In this document: piece after piece, positions 47,089 to 58,109 of the stretch
How the letters are laid out: every line of letters starts with the position of its first letter
How positions within the stretch are numbered: position 1 is the first letter of the stretch
Origin: Lophium mytilinum
Lineage: Eukaryota > Ascomycota > Dothideomycetes > Mytilinidiales > Mytilinidiaceae
Length of the DNA: 64,000 nucleotides
NCBI GenBank assembly: GCA_010093605.1
Contig: MU004189.1
Coordinates: 317,834 to 381,833, forward strand
Reading direction: 5' to 3'
Translations under genes and position numbers: made by a program
Notes under the pieces: generated by a model
Database searches by the model: none
Told to the model about the DNA's origin: nothing
The model's input: only the letters and a program-made list of their open reading frames with translations

Positions 47089-49962
47089 ATGATGACCAGA
47101 CAGCATAGCCATGGTGGCCTTTTCACTCGTTTAGCTCTCACTTACGTTCTTTACTTCAGAACGGTCACTGCGGCTACCCCTGACACTACAACCTGTATTT
47201 CAGTTGCGGCTGCAAACGGTATTGCGAACGGTGGGTGTAGCCAGGACAATGTCGGGGTACTCCAAGATGCCATTGCCCAGTTTGACCCAACCATGGATTA
47301 TGGCGGCGTACCCGTCGTAACCTCTGTCAAACAAACAGGGAACATCTTCGCTGCAATTGAATACCTCTGCACTGATGATACGTCAAACACTCCATCAGAG
47401 CCTGGGTGGACCATTCGATCTCAGTAAGTCATGAGCTTCCACGTTGTCTTCTTGTGCCGGACTAATCATTTCTAGGCTAAGTAATATTGCTGCTTGCGAC
47501 AGCGTTTGCGGAACGTACTACGTCTCTGATTCATGCGCATTTGCGGTCCTGTTATGCGATCAGTCTAAAGGGGGTTGCGACGGTGCTACTCTTCTACCAA
47601 GCGGGACGCCAAGTGGACAGCCGACCGCAGCGGAACTCCTGTCTCTAATCAAGAGCCTTCAAGCCCAATATGCCGACCTTCAAACCGTTGTCCAGAACTG
47701 GGTCGATTCATTTTCAAGCACAAAGCTGATCAAACGCGACTCTGAAAGCCTGTATGAAATGGCAGTGTTTCGCTCTAACAACGTTAAATCCAACGTCCAG
47801 GATGCACAAGCCCCTATTGAAACAGCCTATGCAGAGAGCGTCATCACGGCCGACACCCACACTGATTTCGTAACATTAGAGACCAACGTGGACTCGGACA
47901 CTGCAGCATTGTTGGGAGCCAGTGCGACTGATGTTACCTTTGCTAAACAATATGTAAGGCTCCTTACGCCAAAAGACCTAGTGGATATTAACACGAGTCG
48001 CTAGGCTGCCGGGATTCTAGTCAATCTGAGCTTGCTTGGAATTCTTGCAGGTATACTGGCTAGCGGAGGTGGTGGCGGAGGAACTCCCCCCCCTACCACG
48101 GGTATTCCGACTCACACTGCTACTGCCACCACCACCGCCTCGTCCACCACATCGAGCTGCGTGGCAACTGGTTCGGCTACTCCCATTATCATTATCACGA
48201 AGGAAGGCACGACGGAAGATCAATTCAACGCCCTGGTAAAAAGCCTACCGTCAAACTCGGATAACATTCAACGAACCGATGCCGAGATTGACAACTGGAT
48301 CTATCTTGCGACTATCGACCAGTGTACAGCTGAGGGCCTCTGGTCGAATTCCATTGTTCTGGCTATGGCTATTGATGGCGAGATTATACAGTCGGACGCT
48401 GAGGCCACTGATCCAGTGAGCAGCGCTAAGCATAAGAAACGATCTTGGAATCCAGAGCGGGAAGCGAGACACGCGAGAAAAGCCGCGGCTAAATCATCTA
48501 GAGATGCCGATAATTCTACCGTCGAACGAGAGGCAGCTCAGGATAACTCAAGCATCGAGGCTCTCCAGAAGCGAACGGATCCCGACGATCAGACTCATTA
48601 TGTCGTGCAAGATTCCAGCCCCGGTCATCTAGCATGGATTTCGCAGCTATCGAGACAGACAGGCGTCACTGGCGCATCTTACAGTGACTTTGAACAGTTT
48701 CTCTACGATGATAGAAGCATGCGATCTGTCGACCCTGACGTTGCTGTCTACGTGATCGACACTGGCTTCCTAAATACCCACGATGTAAGTAAGAGGATCT
48801 GGTGTCCACTTGAAAATTGCTAATTTGTCTAGGATTTTGCATCGCGTGTTATCAAACAGCTTTCGGGAGATAATGCCGCTCAATCCGCGCCAGAGAACAA
48901 TCACGGAACTTGCATGGCCTCACTTGCTGTTGGTATGATATCAGAATCTTTCTATGTGCTCGCTCAGCCGCTGATTCACCGAACAGGAAGCTACTCAGGG
49001 GTGAAGAAGGATGCTAAACTTATCACGGTACAACTGAAAACGAATGACGCGAGGACTTCAAGAGTCTCCAATGCCATATTTACTTTCGTTGACATTTTGG
49101 TACATGCCAAGCAGAATAACTACAACGGCCGAGCCGTCGTCAGCATGTCCTTTGGTAAGACCACCTCGCCCGAAGCTGAACACAAGTTTCACACTTACAC
49201 TGCACAGGCGGCCCCAAGAGCCTACTATGGTACACGCCAAACGATCCGAAGAACACTGACGTCTTCTCGGTCTACCTGAACCAGTTCTGGAAGGCCGGTA
49301 TTGTCACTGTCTGTTCTGCAGGAAACTGGGGTGAGCACCCAGACGCCAACGTTCAGCGACTCGATTACCAGACGCCGCGCAGCAATGGTGGTTCTGGTAC
49401 CCCTCTCATCGTTGTGGGGAATTCGCAGCCTGATGGCACGCCAAACCCAAAGTCTCAGACATCCGACCCGGACGGAAAGGGCATTCTCTCGATCTACAAC
49501 CTGGGCACGAATGTTCAATGTGCATTCAAGTCTGCCCCGGACGCGTGGGGTAAAGACCCTGATGGCACCTCTCAAGCAACGGCTATTACGGCGGGTATGA
49601 TGGCGTACTTCCTGAGCAACGCCGACATACAGAAAGAGTGGGCTAATACGGGGATCGCTAACCTGCCAATGGCGGCTAAGAACTACCTGCTTGATCTTGG
49701 GAAGCTGCAGAAGGGACGCAAGTGGACGGATGGTATCCCAAGAGCCAGTACTGGGGACATGGTGCCGTGTCAAAATGGGATTGCTGGGCCAGTTCCGATT
49801 CCTACCTTCCAAGTACCTGGGGATGGGACGGGTTTGACTCTGCAAACGACGCCCGTGACGAATGGCGAGACGGTGGTATTCAGTCCTCTGGTAAGCCCCC
49901 AATCGTCACTTCGAGGTCCTTAAACTGACATAAATTCTTAGCCGACATGCTATGCGCTATAG
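47089..49962 (+). CDS. Secreted subtilisin-like serine protease (S8) with long N-terminal region
   Basis: Seven exons (47089-47423, 47476-47953, 48005-48784, 48833-48932, 48987-49154, 49208-49890, 49942-49962) with introns of 48-54 bp give 854 residues. The N-terminal signal sequence ends around TVTAATPD. Residues about 30-270 are Cys-containing and of unknown family (TCISVAAANGIANGGCSQD, DSVCGTYYVSDSCAF). A hydrophobic, Gly-rich piece follows (LSLLGILAGILASGGGGGG) and then a Thr-rich linker. A region of about 200 residues before the catalytic part may act as the propeptide. The S8 triad is complete: Asp near 523 in VYVIDTGF, His near 555 in NNHGTCMASLAVG, Ser near 742 in DGTSQATAITAG, with the oxyanion Asn in SAGNWGEH. 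The last exon has seven codons including the stop. Peptide-bond cleavage outside the cell is likely; the substrate is unknown. Confidence 0.9.
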
Positions 49963-50652
49963 TAGCCATCAGAGCCTTCTTCACTATTCGCATGTAGCTG
50001 GCCCTGAGTATAGATGCGATTTGCCTGTCTGCCTGTGTAGCATCGAGCCAGGAAATTGTAATTTATAGACCTTTAAACACATCATGTATTATACTAGATA
50101 CTAAGCATCATACGTTGCACATCTACTGACTATATGCCGTATCCCACTATATAATGGGATGTACCCTAAGGCCAATCGAATATATCCCTCTATGTCCGTG
50201 CATAGTGCATTTTGAGTTCACTCCCACCCAACGCCGTACTCTTCGGGTTAAATCAGCGAAACCCTTCCACAGCCCGAGGAACCCATCTCAATCATAATGC
50301 CGTCTACTTTAGCCATAAACAGCTGTCGTCGAATAAATACTCCACTTGACCGCCCGCCGCTGCGCCTGGAGCCCGGACCAAGGAAGCCGATTTACCGAGG
50401 CTGGAGAACAAACCCGACGTCGGTGGCAGCTCACACTCCACATGTAAATTGATACCCGCACGCGACCTCACTTCAGGCCCGCCACTCTTTTTCGAACTCC
50501 TCTCGTTTCCATTACTCCGGCAATTTAACAACATCTTCCACAGCTTCTCGTGCGTCGAGCTCCAGCGACCTTAATACACCTCCCAGAGACCGCGCCGCAG
50601 CTTGAGCTCGGTCCCCGCAGCTCTCCTCTCCTCTCCTCCACCACCACACGTC
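49963..50652. other. Intergenic region and carnitine-carrier leader
   Basis: The first 250 bp is AT-rich (subtilase 3' UTR). The last 150 bp is C/T-rich (CTCTCCTCTCCTCC) and is the likely 5' UTR of the carrier gene. No open frame has support. Confidence 0.5.
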
Positions 50653-51793
50653 ATGTCCAAGTCGCTGAAGCCCGACCACATCCCGTCAGCCGAGGAACTA
50701 AAGGAAGATGTCGTAGCCGCAACGTCGAGCACGGTGCAGAGCTTGCGCGCGCTCGCGGCGGGCGGCGTGGGTGGTATCTGCGCCGTCGTGGTGGGCCATC
50801 CGTTTGACCTGGTCAAGGTGCGGATGCAGACGGCGGAGAAGGGCGTGTACTCCGGTGCAATGGACGTGGTGCGGCGGACAATAGCAAAGGAAGGATTGAG
50901 AAGGGTAAGTGGTACAATTGGAGGGTAGAGAGGGAGGGAAACTGAAGCTGATTTCTGTGTGGTAGGGGCTCTATGCGGGTGTTTCTGCGCCGCTGGTGGG
51001 CGTGACGCCGATGTGTAGGTTCTCCCCTTCAATCCTCTACGGATTCATAAGACCTAGCTAACACAAAAACAGTCGCCGTGAGCTTCTGGGTACGCCACCG
51101 CCCCTCCCCCACCCGCCTCCCCTCTAAATTAACAAAAAACCCCAGGGCTACGACGTCGGCAAAAACCTCGTCAAGAGCGTGTCAACCGTCGAAAACAACC
51201 AATTCAGCGTCGCGCAAATCTCCGCCGCGGGCTTCTTCTCCGCCATCCCCATGACCGTCATCACAGCACCCTTCGAGCGCGTCAAAGTGCTGCTGCAGAT
51301 TCAGGGCCAGAAAGAGCTGAAGCCGGGCGAGAAGCCAAAGTACGCGGGCGGCGTCGACGTCGTGCGCCAACTGTACAAAGAGGGTGGTATCCGCAGCGTA
51401 TTTCGCGGTAGCGCCATGACGCTGGCCCGCGACGGGCCCGGCTCCGCTGCCTACTTCGCTGCGTACGAGGTCATCAAGCGCCGGCTCACGCCTAAGAATG
51501 CGGATGGCTCGCCGGGGAAGCTGAGTCTGACGGCGGTGTGTGTGGCGGGTGGAGCGGCGGGTGTGGCTATGTGGATACCGGTGTTTCCCGTGGACACGAT
51601 CAAGAGCCGGTTGCAGAGCGCCGAGGGGCGGCCGACGATAGGGGGTGTGGTGAGGGAGATATATGGGCGGGGTGGGCTGAAGGCTTTCTTCCCTGGAATG
51701 GGGCCCGCGATGGCGAGGGCGGTGCCGGCGAATGCGGCGACTTTCTTGGGCGTGGAGCTGGCGCAGAAGGCCATGTCGAGGGCGTTTGACTAG
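50653..51793 (+). CDS. Mitochondrial carnitine/acylcarnitine carrier (Crc1/AcuH-like)
   Basis: Four exons (50653-50904, 50966-51014, 51073-51089, 51146-51793) give 321 residues. Exon 3 is a 17-bp microexon; without it the reading frame breaks, and with it the helix reads TPMFAVSFWGYDVGKNLVKS. Three mitochondrial-carrier repeats are present with their signatures GHPFDLVKVRMQT, APFERVKVLLQIQ and FPVDTIKSRLQSA. The third, with VDTIKSRLQ, is typical of carnitine carriers. Six membrane helices, no presequence. It trades acylcarnitine for carnitine across the inner membrane, feeding acetyl or acyl units made in peroxisomes to mitochondria, which is needed for growth on fatty acids or acetate. The CYP52-like P450 gene lies just downstream on the other strand, a thematic but perhaps accidental neighbour. 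Confidence 0.95.
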
Positions 51794-52787
51794 AAGGGTG
51801 TGCGTGTATGATTATGATGCCGCTTCATGGGATTGTTTAGATTTTGCCAAGGCAGGTAATTCAAGCTTTGATGTAATCTTTCAGAAAGTTTGTGCTTTTA
51901 CGACTTGACGTTGGTGAATGTAGCTAGAGGGTGGGGTATACGTTGACGGTTATATCAAGGTTATATCTAGAGTATTACGCTGACATCAAGAAGTGTGAAC
52001 AGAAGCCACCCAGACGTGTGCAACTCAGCACAATCCTTTACAACATAGCCTCCAATCTAGGTCGGTCGCTTTTACCGCACCTCGATTCCACCCACTCTTC
52101 CAATGTCTTCGGCGCGAGACCCTAAATCAGACCTCGAAATCGAGCTAGATCTCGCGGTGTTGAGATGTATGAAGTGGAGCCAGTCCGAGCGATTTGAACT
52201 TGATTTTGGCATACTATTGCTCGACGCCCCAAATCAGCCCATAGAATTGGAGATAATCTTGGTGTGGTGAGATGTGTAAAATGGAGCCAGTCCGTGCGAT
52301 TTGATGTCGATTTTGGCATACTATTGCTTGATACCTTAAATCAGTTCATTTAAAGGGTAAGACTAGGTTGAAGCTCCGTTTCACTTCCTTTTACGATGCT
52401 ATTTGCGCGACACCTCAGATCGGACCGTGGACAGAGAGCTATTTTTGGTGCGGTGAGACGTATAAACGGGAGCTAGTCCGTGCGATTTAGAGTCGTTGTT
52501 GACATGCTATTGCTCAACGCCCTGGATCTGGCCATGAAAATGGGTAGTACTTAGTGCCTCCTCATCTTTGCTCACTGGCGAACATCCTTTTCCAAGGACC
52601 GGATTCAGAGTGTTACAGGACGCGCTACATGGAAAGAAGGCGTGATCAAGCCTCTCAATTCATAGTGTACGCCCCATGATAAGAGTGCAAGGAGAGAACG
52701 AAACACACAAAACCCACGCAACGGGCTACCTGTAAGCTGAGGATAGTCTCTTCGCTCGTATTAAAAGTCCGGTCGCATTTTGCCTCT
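51794..52787. other. Convergent intergenic region with the 108-bp repeat
   Basis: It lies between the 3' ends of the carnitine carrier and P450 genes. No gene is supported. The repeats fill 52090-52540. Confidence 0.55.
52090..52540. repeat. 108-bp repeat family, locus 2
   Basis: Copies of the GATGTATGAA...GGAGCCAGTCCG core start at 52163 and 52271 (108 bp apart), and a weaker one at 52457. A degenerate unit lies between the last two. Between cores the shared text is TGGCATACTATTGCTCGACG, CCCAAATCAGCCCAT and GGTGTGGTGAGATG. Sequence and order match the 45.6-kb locus in the same orientation. Confidence 0.85.
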
Positions 52788-54670
52788 TCATCCTCTCTTC
52801 GCATCCCTGAAAGCCACCTTCACAACCTTCGCCGGCTGCAGTACAATATCGCAATGCATCCCCGGCTCCTCCCCGCCCATCCTATTTTCTACAGTTCCAA
52901 AGCGCTGGAAAAGCCTCGTGACGGTGTACGCCATCTCGGTTAGCGCGAATTGTTGGCCGATGCAGATGCGGGGACCGCCGTTGAAAGGGATATAGCTATT
53001 GCAAGATTCAGTAAGACTTACTTAACGACCAGGGGATGCACTGGGCTAGTGGGGAAGAAGGGGAAGAAGGGGAAGAAGGGGAAGAAGGGGAAGAAAGAGG
53101 TCTTACGTCCAACTCTTCGGCGTCCATCCGTCCCATCGCTCTGGCACGAACTTATCGACGGGTGGGAACCCAGACTCTGGCGGCGGGTACAGGTCCTCGC
53201 GACGCTGCATCACAAGAGTGGAGTAGCCGACTATTATTAACATTAGTAAACATTCTAATAACATCTAAGGTATATGTTTTACCCGGAGTTCCGGCCAAGA
53301 CGCTGACGGGGGACATGCCGTCTTGGCCGCCGCCACGGGGGAGGGTAGTGTCGCGTAAAGCATCTCGCACGTTGAATGGTACGACGGGGTAGAGGCGTAG
53401 AGCTTCGTTCATGATGTGCTATGTCGGTTTATTATAAGTTCACTGTGGCCGGTTAAGGCTTTGGGGGGGAAGGGATGGCGAACCTGTAGATATTTCATCG
53501 ACTTGAGATCGTCGTAGGTTGGCCGCCTATCCAAGCCAACGACGTCCATGATCTCCTGCCTCAGTTTGGCAAGTACACGGGGATGCATTGATAGCTCGTA
53601 GGTTATCCAGGTAAGCGTGCAGGCCGTGGTATCTCGTCCAGCCAGGAGAACCGCAGCGATCTGATCCCTCAGAATTTGTCGGTCCCTAGTGTAACTCGCA
53701 ATAGCGTGCAAGAAGGTGTATCCCTCGTCGGATTTTGTCTTTTTCTCGAGCTCATCGTGAGACAGTCGAAGTGCGTCTTCGATGTAGGTGTTGATGAAAA
53801 CGTCCACTTTCTTGATAGATGTATAGAAGCCCATGCGTTTACGTGGGACGAGCCAATTCAGTGGTCTATTGATTGTTAGGTCCATGAAAGTTCCAAGATG
53901 GCCGTTGGATGATCACCCTATCCTAGCGATCATGCCCTGAATGTGCTGAGCCCTGCCGAAGGCATGCGCAAACTCCACTGCAGGATCATGAAGGCTGTCT
54001 ACGCTTCGTCCAAGGAGGAAGTCCGTAGCAGCATCGAGAGTGTATCTAGCATTAATATCAGCGCTGCACATATAGGGCCGAGGGGACCAGCATACCTGAA
54101 AAACAAATCTGCAAGATCAACCTCCTGTCCCTGCCCCCCCATCTTCTCCGCAAGTACATTGAAATGCTTCTCAAAAACGTCAATGTCGCTCAGCCGATCC
54201 TTGATGAACTGAGGACGGATCAACATGCGCGAGTCGTGCCACTTATCCCCATCAGTCGTGAAGATGCTGTCTCCTAAGAAATCATGCCACTCGCTATTAA
54301 ACCTTTCTCCTTTCCCAAAGTCTTTGAACTGAGTGGCCAGAATAGCCTTAATATTCTCAGGGTCGGCGGTGAACAGTACTCGTGTGTAGCTAGAGCCTGC
54401 CTCGATGGTCCATCTGCCCTTTCCGTAGGTCTTGAATGTACCTAAGAAAAACTCGTAGAACTTGTCGGCGAGCGAGGAGGTTACCGCTCGGTACACAAAG
54501 TCGACGCCAAAGGGAAGGTACGTTGTACGGATGGCAGCGCGCGTCCCGCCGATGCGCGAGAGCCGTCGAGTCTCCAAGGCATATGTGATCGTGTTGTAGA
54601 TAAAGCGGAAGACGAGTAGTCCAACAATGACTTTGGGAATCGTAAGGTGCGGGAGAATAACTTGAAGCAT
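52788..54670 (-). CDS. Cytochrome P450, CYP52-like (alkane/fatty-acid hydroxylase type)
   Basis: Six exons (54670-54096, 54045-53917, 53865-53484, 53418-53283, 53230-53107, 52995-52788) give 517 residues. An N-terminal membrane anchor ([19 protein letters not shown]) tethers it to the ER. The I-helix is [20 protein letters not shown], the K-helix EALR lies in [17 protein letters not shown], the PERW motif is present, and the heme-binding loop [14 protein letters not shown] has its Cys near 460. The [12 protein letters not shown] form and overall length fit the CYP52 clan, whose members hydroxylate the omega end of alkanes or fatty acids using a P450 reductase. Other clan members (CYP539, CYP584) cannot be ruled out. 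The fifth intron (111 bp) contains a 9-bp repeat. Confidence 0.94.
53050..53098. repeat. 9-bp repeat GGGGAAGAA inside a P450 intron
   Basis: Five perfect copies of GGGGAAGAA lie in the fifth intron of the P450 gene. They form a C/T-rich stretch just after the donor on the transcribed strand. They lengthen the intron to 111 bp compared with 50-65 bp for the others. Confidence 0.9.
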
Positions 54671-55702
54671 TTTGACGGCAGAAGAAAGAGTAACGAACAG
54701 AGATTCGCTCTATTGACCTCCTGCAATCAGGTGGTCGATTCGAGGTTTCCACTCGGGTTGAAGTATGGACAGACTGTAGGGAATTCGAACAAGCGCACCC
54801 CGCTCCAAGATAATCGCATTGAGAGCACTCGCAAATATATCATGTGCTTGGGTACGTCTGAGAACCCCGAGGCACGGCCTTCTTCCGTCGTAGTATCCTT
54901 TCTAGGAATGGTCTAGTAGAGTGACGCAACCATCGCAACTATCGCTATTTTGACATTAGTAACAGCCGTCGTCTCGGGCGTGTATCCTGGTCGGGCTTGA
55001 AGTTTCGAAAGGACCTGGCGAAAGTTGGGGAAAGTGGTATGCGTGGCAGACGATGCTCAGTTGGGGCTAACTAGCTGAATTGAAGGGGCGCATGCTCTTT
55101 GATGTGGTAATAGCCATCTAGAGTAGTTTATGTCGAAGTTTAGTGAGTCTCGTATCTTTCGAACTACTAGGTAGACTAATTTCTCCGGTGCGATGAGGCT
55201 GTAGTGGCACCATAATCGAGGTGTTGATGCTGCCACCAGCCACTTTCTCTTTATCCCCGAAATGCGGGGACGTACCAGGGACCTCGGAGGGGCGGGAGGA
55301 AACCAACTAGGAGGGTGCTCGGCATTGTCGACATCACCTGCCGCGTTCGAAAGGGTTTGAAGGAGGAAGAAAGAGCGCAAACGAGAGTGAGGTTTGGAAA
55401 GGCGAGGTCCTAACGCGCTCGGACAGTAATCATCTAGGAAAGAGACTAGCCACAAACAGAGATGTTTACGAGGCTGGGTAGTAGGATACCCATATTCGAC
55501 TGGGCGTGTGGATTTCCAATGCATCATACTCGAACCACATGATGGAGCCTTGTTCATATCATGGTTATACAGCTCCCTATAAGTCAAAGGAATTCCAGTC
55601 CTGATCATCCTTTAAGAGACCTCGCCCCGTTAGATTCCATTTCACACCCCAGTTTCGTCGTATTAGAAATAAAAAAGTATGCAAATCGCTTAGTTGAATG
55701 AT
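54671..55702. other. Intergenic region upstream of the P450 gene
   Basis: A minus-strand frame at 55057-55608 (183 codons) begins at an ATG-like start but has no domain, no coding bias and no signal or membrane segment, so I do not call it. The rest is promoter and 3' UTR DNA. Confidence 0.45.
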
Positions 55703-57627
55703 TCAGAATCCAACGCTAGGGGGGAGCGCGCACTGCGTCCCATTCATAAGACAGAAGGGCATCTGGATCGGCTCGGCCATGACACCCTTGGCAACGAGAC
55801 GCTCACGCATCATGCTCAATCTCGGACTCGCTTCGACCTGGCTTCGATTCTGCCCTTGGGCATCCTTGGGTCCACTCCAGAGGACTTCTGCAGCCGCGCA
55901 AGCACGAGGCCAGACGTTGCGGTCGAGATTGGTGGGATCTGTCTGCTCTGCCCACATGTGAACCTCGCCTCCGATGACTAGATGCGCATTCTCTTCGGGA
56001 ACACCGGAGAGAGGATCGTAGGAGTACATCAATCGCCAATTGTGAAGGGGTTGGCTAGGAATGGTTAGCTACATTGTCAACGGTTGAAGCGCAGAACTTA
56101 CCAATAGTCGTTATAAGGCCAGTACAACTTAGATGACGGCCCAATGACAAAGTCGAGCCACTGCCCGTGACCACAGTCGAGATACTACAGTCCAAGATCA
56201 GTCAGGTATATGTCTCGGCAAGTAATGAAGCCTTCTTACCCAGTAGTTGTAGTTACCAGCCAATGCTTTGTAGCCTTTGGCGACGGTATCGGCCACAGCT
56301 TGATCACTCTGCCATGTCTGAACGATCACATCTTTCCCCAGAGTAAGATTCCATTCCAGGAGCATCTCTTCCCAAACAATCGGGACAAGGCCCTGTGACC
56401 GGACTTGGTCGTGATTCCGATCCACGAACTTCTGCATTAGAGGCTGTAGGATGGCGCTGTCGTTAGACTTGACGGTATCATCTAAGGTATACGCATTCTT
56501 GTTGACCTCATCCCCGCCCGTGTGGAAGTATGCTGAGAATGGAGCAGCCCGTGGAAGGAGGTCGTCAAACAGAGCTTCTAAAAAGCTAGAGACGTCGGAA
56601 GAATTCAATTTGAGTGTCCCAGACGGTGGCTCTGCGGCGTACGTGCTCCAATCTGGTTGGATGTTGAATGCAGCAATAAGATCCGGATATGAGTGCCAGA
56701 TAGAAGATGTGTGGCCAGGCATATCAATCTCGATGATGAACTCAATACCATTCAGAGCGGCGTAGTACTGAAGCTCGCCTAAGTCTTCAGGACTGTAGGT
56801 TAAGGACGACTCGTACGCTCCTCGGGAAGCCAGGGTAGGAAGTGCAGGAATCTCCAAGGGCCATGACTGGCCATCGGTCGCGTGCATGTGGAACCGATTA
56901 AATTTATTGAAAGCCATAGCATCAAGCGTGCGCTTGATGTCCTTGACCGGAAAGAAGTTCCGTGAAACATCCAGGTTGAGACCACGGTGGGAGAACTTTG
57001 GAGCATCCGTGATTTCGACGGGGGCAAGATTGGTGTATACACAGTCGTCGGTGGTCTTGAAGAAGAGTTGGCTGAACGTCGTGAGACCGCGGACCAAGCC
57101 GATGGATGAGTTTGCAGTGATTGTGGCTTCGCCTTCCTTGGTGAGACTTAGGTTATACGACTCATCTACATCTCCGGCTAGAGCATTGACAAGGTTGTCG
57201 GGATCAGCTTCGTTTTGCTTCAACGTTAGTGCTGTGACGTAGCTCTTATCAGATTTGGAGGGCTCGAAATTCGAGTTGCTCGGGTAGAATTTCCATGGTA
57301 CGAAGTTCTTCTCGAAGATCGTAGCGTATGTCTTCTGAATGGCGTATTGAACAATTTCGTCGCCCGTGGGAGCTCCAGAAGTGGCGTTCTCGCGATAGCT
57401 GTGACTCTTCTGTAAGTGAGGATATGTTAGTGCTTTGCGACTGTGATAACATACTCTATCGGGTCACTTGGGTATCTGATTGAGCCTACATATTCAGCAC
57501 CGTTATAGGTGACTTGCACATCACCATTGATCCACAGGACTGTCTCTCCGGAGGTGTAAGTTGAAGGCTGCGGCCAAAGCGCGCCCGCGAACGATGCCAC
57601 CAGAGGGAGGAGATAGAGGAGTTTCAT
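55703..57627 (-). CDS. Secreted beta-N-acetylhexosaminidase, GH20 (NagA-like)
   Basis: Exons 57627-57455, 57398-56240, 56184-56102 and 56054-55703 give 588 residues. A signal peptide (MKLLYLLPLVASFAGALWPQ) leads to the N-terminal GH20b-like domain (GDEIVQYAIQKTYATIFEKN, FSQLFF). The catalytic barrel follows: FSHRGLNLDVSRNFFPVKDI, FHMHATDGQSWPLEIP, EIDMPGHTSSIW and AYFHTGGDEVN, with the catalytic Asp-Glu pair near 354-355. Near the end come GGEVHMWAEQTDPTNLD and VWPRACAAAEVLWSGP. The enzyme removes terminal N-acetylglucosamine from chitin oligomers outside the cell. Intron 1 has a GTATGT donor; the acceptor TCACAG at 57399 (56 bp) keeps frame, but a short 40-bp alternative would also work, so a few residues near 58 are uncertain. 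Confidence 0.95.
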
Positions 57628-58109
57628 TATTCGTTTCTGGCCGGGGAAACTTCGCAGAACGGGGGGAGACATGAAAGAATTTTGCCAGGCGGCGAGAAAT
57701 TTTGTGAGTTGTTTGCCACGTGAAGGAATGTTGTTGTTAGGAGTTGGGAAGTGAGAAATGTGTACCACGTCACTCGGAGCGTCAGAGCTAGGCACGGGGA
57801 AGTAATTGGGAACCAAAGATCCAGTGCAGATGCTAAGTGAGTAAATACGAAGTGAATGGTGACCGCAGTAGCACAGAGTGAAGATTGTTGATGGTTGATA
57901 GCCGGCGTGCTAGATTGGGGAAGCGCATGGACCAACAAGGCGGACATCCACTTGATTGGTTAGTGTTATACCTGTCCATCTCCTCCAAAGTTGCCACGAA
58001 GGCTACAGGATTTCATTGCATTCTAAGCTCATTGTATATCGCATAAAGACCAAAGCATGAGTCTGGCTGATTGTTTGTAACAGTGATCTTGCTAGCAAGT
58101 GCCACTTGC
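57628..58109. promoter_or_regulatory. Upstream region of the hexosaminidase gene
   Basis: These 482 bp hold the GH20 promoter and the 3' UTR of the HET gene on the same strand. No clear TATA box or repeat was seen. Confidence 0.4.

Noticed and set aside
55057-55608. 183-codon minus-strand frame upstream of the P450 gene
   Set aside because: No domain, no codon bias and no membrane or signal segment; most likely chance.
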